Of a DNA stretch of 64,000 nt, positions 59,401 to 64,000 are shown in pieces (within the stretch, counting starts at the first letter, position 1; each line of letters begins with the position of its first letter). A model generated the notes under the pieces. The model had not been told where the DNA came from. It worked only from the letters and a program-made list of their open reading frames with translations, and did no database searches. Source of the DNA: Boothiomyces macroporosus (lineage: Eukaryota; Chytridiomycota; Chytridiomycetes; Rhizophydiales; Terramycetaceae); NCBI GenBank assembly GCA_027604185.1, contig JADGKB010000032.1:62001-126000 (forward strand), in the 5' to 3' direction. The translations under genes were made by a program, and so were the position numbers.

Positions 59401-59636
59401 GTTAGCCCAATCAATGGGCAACTAATTGCAAGCGAAGCCAAGCGTGCTTTGTTTGGTGCTTCTTTTGTAATCCAGTCAATCAAAGGCCATCCCAAAACAC
59501 CCGAGGCACTTTGAAGCAATTCTTGTAGCTTTGAGGGGTGCTTGTTGTACAACCATTGCAACTCTTGAAAGTAAAAGTGATTTTGTCCCTGACCGCCAAA
59601 TACAGCAACCAGATTATGATTTGATTGTATCACCAT
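53500..59636 (-). CDS. Hybrid NRPS with N-terminal SAT-type acyltransferase
   Basis: This 2011-aa protein results after five introns (near 58970, 58790, 58025, 54950 and 54085; 19-21 nt). Modules in order: (1) acyltransferase, residues about 1-320, with FGGQGQ, the nucleophile motif GHSQGLVSA, APFHTHHL, VPVINTFDG and VDFGPGKAYG, resembling starter-unit ACP-transacylase (SAT) and FAS AT domains; (2) only the C-terminal subdomain of an adenylation domain; (3) T domain (FFNLGGDSIS); (4) condensation domain with FHHVNYDGWS; (5) complete adenylation domain (FTSGSTGKPKGV, YNTYGPSE, YRTGDVCKW, NGKVDKKAL); (6) T domain (FFELGGDSLL); (7) terminal condensation domain with IHHVLYDGWS. It probably loads an acyl starter on T1, condenses it with one amino acid, and releases through the terminal C domain. 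The product is unknown. Confidence 0.88.
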
Positions 59637-60168
59637 TGAAGTAAAATAAAAGATGCGAAAGCCAATAAAGGGTGTTGGCACGTTGGTCAAAGCTTTTATC
59701 ATACCCGATCTACCTTCCCATTTTCAGATGTCACACGCCACTGAACAGAGAAGAATTTGTCGGCAAGTAGATATAAGCAAGCAATATCCGAGCGAAAGCT
59801 ATATAATCCGCTCTTCCTAATGGTATCGCCTGTATTTGAATGATGGTGTTTTAAAGAGATTGTTGCTGATTGTACCTTTTGGTGTAACCCCGTGAGCCCC
59901 ATTCCAACCAAAAAGGGTGCGGACCGAACCCAATCAAATTTCGCCCAAAATAGCTGGTAAAAGTCCATTATGCTAGTCCATTTGTTAGAGGAAGAGAAAT
60001 AAAGGGATTTTCTTGATTGGGAAATTTCCTTAAAGGCTTTATAGCTTGGACGATGCGATTTGGCTACCCCACATCAACCGTGCACCTATCGCATCAGACG
60101 CAGCTTGGCACACCATCAAAAAAGCGCATGCGACCAAGCTCACTGTTATAAGAGATTTTATTCAAAGG
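59637..60168. other. Gap upstream of the NRPS
   Basis: A minus frame (59699-59968) ends in a TGA that overlaps another upstream ATG (59702), itself in frame with the NRPS. No GT...AG interval of the usual size joins them, and the sequence has no family signature, so I do not annotate it as an exon. The rest is non-coding. Confidence 0.45.
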
Positions 60169-60948
60169 TTATGTTTCACTAAGAGCATTAGTAGAAGCCT
60201 TGTTTCCAGCCGATCGGGTAGACATTATTTTCTTGTCTGATGGCTTATCACTCTTTTTTGATCCACTCTTTGTTTCCCTCGAAGCGAGAATCTCCTTCAT
60301 CAACGGGTGAATTAGCGCAATATTGATTGACCAAAACAAATAAATCAATTCCGATGCAGTTGGGCTTTCAAAAATAATAGAGCACAATAAGGACAAGAAG
60401 AAGCCAATCATGTAGACGAACTGGATAGTAACCGTCAACCAGAGAGATATTGGAGCGTTTTTACCAATTTGGAACAATCGTGTCATTTCCTTTACAAACC
60501 AAGAATGAACAGCAATTTCTTGTAGGAGCAAGCCAATATTGACGATGTTCCATACAAGCGCAGATATAGCCCCCAAGTTTCCGTTGAAATACCCAGCGAT
60601 AGATATAATATCAGCTATTGGATAGAGAATTGGATATATCCATAGAAAGTTGGCCAGGCTTCTTTCCTGGTCAGACATGAGACAAGACTTTAAGCGAATA
60701 ACATAGGCAAATTCGAGCAAGCACGTGGCCAAGATATCGCATAGATTTCCCAGAATATTCAATGGCAGCACCGCACTGTCACTTACGCCAGTAGCCAGCA
60801 CCAGTAAAGAGATGATGTAGATAGACTGGGCACCTATAGTTACCAAGATCATCATATTAATAATCCCAGTGAATCCTCGTCCGTAGAATTTGCAGTTGGA
60901 AAGAGCATAGCCAAGGATGATCAGAGCTAATGAGTAAAAAATCGCCAT
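60169..60948 (-). CDS. Intronless multi-TM protein, unknown
   Basis: This 259-aa protein has about seven hydrophobic helices, beginning at the N-terminus (FYSLALIILGYALSN). Helices around MMILVTIGAQSIYIISLLVL, LCDILATCLLEFAYVI and VTIQFVYMIGFFLSLLCSII follow. The tail of about 35 residues is rich in Lys and Ser. Its layout is receptor-like, but it lacks the signature blocks of the other two multi-TM families in this window. The function is unknown. Confidence 0.7.
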   Translation of the reverse strand: MAIFYSLALIILGYALSNCKFYGRGFTGIINMMILVTIGAQSIYIISLLVLATGVSDSAVLPLNILGNLCDILATCLLEFAYVIRLKSCLMSDQERSLANFLWIYPILYPIADIISIAGYFNGNLGAISALVWNIVNIGLLLQEIAVHSWFVKEMTRLFQIGKNAPISLWLTVTIQFVYMIGFFLSLLCSIIFESPTASELIYLFWSINIALIHPLMKEILASRETKSGSKKSDKPSDKKIMSTRSAGNKASTNALSET

Positions 60949-62221
60949 TGTGGATTAGGGAAACGTTTAAAATAGCGCACTTTTATACTGCAGCTGACGT
61001 ACACCCTAACGTCACCCATCTAATATGCAAATGATCAAAGTAGAGACAAAATATCAATTGTTTCAATAAATTCTTTTCTTTATTTCAATTTGAATCCGAT
61101 TGCCGTGATGCATGAAATTAGAGTTTTGCGTCCACAATTTGCTTTTTGTGCCCATTTTACAAGCCCTAGTTCATTACAACCAAAATGGGTTAGAATATAT
61201 ACATTGTAATGAATTAGAATACTTTAAGGTTTGATCCAATTCAAAAACACTCACTGTTATTTGAATAGAATAAGAGTTTGGTGGATTTGAATAGATTCGA
61301 AAGATAATTGGTGGTGTTCTCAAATTGCAGAACCCTCAAACCGTAAAACTACATTACTAAATCAACCAAAAACAAACCTTAACCACTATCACGTGGGATA
61401 AACTATTCTGCCTCATCCATTTTAAAATATCTCTTTGCGAATCATAAAAAATTTTATGAATGACGTGTCCATTCAATATCACCATACAAAAATGGGAGCA
61501 AAATCAAGTAGAAATTATCGCAAATATTTGATGTTTGGAAAGAGATAGCTTATTAGCGGATATTAATAATACAAATATGCTAGAGGCTGGATTAGATTTG
61601 TTTGTTTTCACGTGTCTATCCAACATACTTGATATACGTGCCACGATTATTATAGTTCTATGTGTAGTGGTTTAGATTGATTGGTTCTTTGAATGAAAGG
61701 GTAGGACAATTAGACCTAACTGTGAATCTGTCTTTTATTCAGTTTCCTTTTTATACAATACAGTAGGCTCATCATTTAAACTATAGTCTCGCGTGAGATC
61801 ATCGAATGTTACACGATCTTTGATACGATTCACAGTAAGAATAGATAACAATCCATCAGATTCCACGCCTGAAAACAGTCGCAGCTTGGGAGAAATGGAA
61901 CATAGCAATACGTGTCTATAAACTGGTATCCTTAAAAGTTGAAAATGAACTCCAAGTCACTTTTGTTGAAAGAGATTACAGTCCAATAAAGATAAAACTT
62001 TGGGTTTCATCAAGGACCACATTGCTGTGATATAAACACTTGCTCAAAATGCTTATTGAACTAGGGTTATTCTCATTATTAGCTACGTGTTCCTTTACCA
62101 GAAAGCAGAAATATACGCAAAGGAGAATACAATCCTTCAGATAAATCTCTGATTATACAAAGACTCTTCTCTGAATACTGGCCAATCCAATGTCAGTTTC
62201 AAGCTGAAAATCTTTTAAAAA
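60949..62221. other. 1.27-kb gene-poor region upstream of the effector
   Basis: I see no intact gene. A plus frame at about 61841-62025 reads somewhat coding-like (AAWEKWNIAIRVYKLVSLK) but has neither start nor partner exons, and may be a remnant. The density of stops and A+T-richness contrast with the compact region to the left. Confidence 0.5.
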
Positions 62222-64000
62222 ATGTCATCTGAACTTTGGGTAAAATTAGGAAACAGCAGAGCAACTCAAGTATCAACTAACAATTGTACCGACGTATACG
62301 ACTTTCTCAAGGCTTGCAAAAAGGAACTCAAGAACCAGCTTGATACTTACGATCTCAATCAACTCTCCCTCTCCACTACTGATGGAACCGGATGCTCATT
62401 TGCTCAGTTACCTCTCTCCATCAACCTGACTACTCTCTAAACACTGCCAGGACACCACTATTCATCCGAGTTGTAGACAATTCCGCTGAAGGTATTTGTA
62501 AGATTAACAGTAGTGAGAACTCCCAATCCTCTACGCCGCTCTGATGGGTTAACAGGAAATACACCTGTGCTAAATAATACATTGGTTTATACCAATACCT
62601 TTACTTTGGAAGATGCTCTCCAAAAGTTAGAAAACATGATCAATCTGGATGCAGAAATGGGTTTATTTACAAACTACGATTCACTGGACAACACAATATT
62701 TCCTTTTTCGAATTTGCTCAAGTTTCCAATCCCAAGTGTTTACAGCAATCCCGAATTTTTGTTTTCCAAAGAAATTTACGAAACTGAAAGAAAAATTGGG
62801 ATTGATATGCCTGTGGACAAGCTGCTAAAGCTGAATTTCAAGGCGATGGTGCTAATCGGAGTCAGTGGCTGTGGGAAAACAAGAACTTGTTATGACTATT
62901 GTCGTGCAAAATGGGGGCTCTTTTTCGATTGCACCACTGATTCTGACTTTCTTGCTATGATCAAGAAGTTATTGTCGAAATGCTCTCCACAAAAGACAGT
63001 CAAGTCAAGTACAGTTTGAAAGGCTCTCTATAACATTGATTCAATGTTTGATCGCTGCTCGCCTAATTGTTTTGCAAAAGTTGAGAAGTGAATACCCCGA
63101 ACTAACACCTTTTGAATGGCATTGCATGCAAAGAAGTCGAGGTGTCCGTCGATTATTTACTGCGTTATTTTTAAAACTTGCCAACTATCCTTGGAGTATC
63201 ACTGAAGAAATCTATGACAAGATAGTATACCACTTTCCAAAAGACGGCTGCCTCATTTTTGATGAATCCCAACACATGCTAAATTTGTTGACTGGTGACT
63301 ACCGGTCCCAAAAAGAATATTATGGTGGAATCGATGCTAATGGGGCTTTTGAACACCCTCGCCCATTCTTTTCCTTCCTTACTGGCTTTCTTATGCAATC
63401 TAGCTTCCGTTGTATCTGGTGTGGAACTAAAATGAGGATTCAAAATGTAGAAATTTTGTACTCTGCAGCAGGCATGAAGAGGTCCGAAGTGGAAATTTTT
63501 ACAGACTTTAACTATCTAACTCCAAATCAAATCGCACTTCTTCTTTCAGAGTGGTTGACTGTTGATTTACAGCAAAATACGCCCTTGCTTGAAACAATTT
63601 CCTATTATCTACAAGGTCGTCCTCGCTTACTTTTTTCATTCTAGGGACTTTTGGTTGGTAACGGCAATTTGCAAAAGACATTTGAATATTACTTTTGCAA
63701 CATGACTACTAAGCAACACCGTTCAACTTGGGATAAATATTCCTTCTATTGGTTTTGGACAGATAGAGCAAGCTGGATAATTGAGCCAATGGATTCAAAA
63801 AAAGATGTACTTGAAAAGCGCTTGGTATCTCAAACTCTAGTCGACTTGTGCATTAGATTTCTGTTTTCAGAGCATGGGTATATCCAATTTTCTCAAGACC
63901 TAGATTTGGTAACCACCAATCTTGTAATGATATCTGTATCGCTATTTCACTGGAGTGTATGTATGTCTGAACCATTGGTATTGGCTGCTGGTTTGAATTT
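62222..64000 (+). pseudogene. Crinkler (CRN)-type effector with P-loop ATPase, broken and truncated by window edge
   Basis: CRN-like effectors are host-targeted proteins first described in oomycetes and also found in chytrids, Rozella and Glomeromycotina. The N-terminus has a ubiquitin-like CRN header with LWVKL and a DLNQL-type segment (62222-62440). A frame break near 62400-62440 separates it from the TPLFIRVVDNS-type end of the header. After a 22-nt intron near 62496 comes a region with ALQKLENMI, then a P-loop ATPase core: VLIGVSGCGKTRTC (Walker A) followed by KWGLFFDC. A 19-nt intron (63010-63028) follows, then CLIFDESQHM (Walker B). An in-frame TAG at about 63642-63644 interrupts the gene; the frame then stays open to the window end. 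A 44-nt GT...AG interval could also explain the first break, but the internal TAG still argues for decay. Confidence 0.75.

Noticed and set aside
59699..59968. 89-codon frame upstream of the NRPS as a first exon
   Set aside because: It ends in a TGA overlapping the next frame's ATG, with no suitable intron to join them and no domain signature. The AT domain has a good ATG of its own at 59636.
62395..62460. A 44-nt intron in the CRN header as an alternative to a frameshift
   Set aside because: A GT...AG interval of 44 nt would keep the frame, but it is twice the length of other introns and deletes part of the header. It is not accepted without RNA evidence, though the 40-nt double intron in CEP135 keeps it possible.

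Overview
This window is nuclear DNA from a eukaryote, almost certainly a flagellated early-diverging fungus (zoosporic, chytrid or Cryptomycota/Rozella grade). The base composition is A+T-rich, genes are packed closely on both strands, and the standard genetic code fits every gene. Fungal-type genes (an SSE1-like Hsp110, SYF1, a multimodular NRPS) sit beside genes kept only by organisms with centrioles and motile cilia (CEP135, DRC9/IQCG, ODAD3/CCDC151, B9D2, a TTLL6-type polyglutamylase). The genus is inference; Rozella is my best guess.

The most striking property is the intron set. I reconstructed about 95 spliceosomal introns by hand and nearly all are 18-23 nt long. They start GTA(A/T/C), carry a TAAT/CTAA(T/C)/TTAA branch-point-like core, and end 4-7 nt later. 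Removing them gives uninterrupted proteins whose lengths divide exactly by three, for example 1265 aa from 13 excised segments in CEP135. Without these excisions nearly every gene looks broken into small ORFs. Three introns lack a 3' AG, one 40-nt segment is two minimal introns abutting with no exon between them, and one gene has a 9-nt exon.

Layout. 1-3220: decayed DNA, with an unidentified broken ORF at the left edge, a 74-bp tandem repeat and a PIF/Harbinger transposase pseudogene. 3221-12046: kinesin-8, CutC, a CM1/centrosomin-like protein and CEP135. 12134-21146: succinyl-CoA ligase beta, a signal-peptide membrane protein, ORC3, the divergent axonemal pair DRC9/ODAD3, and a PPxY membrane protein. 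21180-28776: Hsp110, B9D2, a small membrane protein and a tandem triplet of multi-TM proteins. 28977-38435: SUV3 helicase, SYF1, a NUP85-like protein, an F-box protein and a mitochondrial-type thiolase. 38827-43733: a protein kinase, TTLL and a coiled-coil protein. 44533-51203: two paralogous multi-TM proteins flanking an S33 (TAP-like) peptidase, then a WRAP53/Swt21-like WD protein sharing a 6-bp start-to-start gap with phosphatidylinositol synthase. 51318-60948: a repeat-bearing RNI/LRR-like protein, a 2011-aa hybrid NRPS and another multi-TM protein. 60949-64000: a gene-poor stretch, then a broken Crinkler (CRN)-type effector with a P-loop ATPase domain running off the right edge.

How they work together: seven genes within about 38 kb serve microtubules, centrioles or cilia. 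The housekeeping genes cover mitochondrial metabolism and RNA turnover, DNA replication, splicing and nuclear pores. The candidate novelties are the minimal-intron system with its non-AG acceptors, the SAT-type acyltransferase fused to an NRPS, and the multi-TM receptor-like families.
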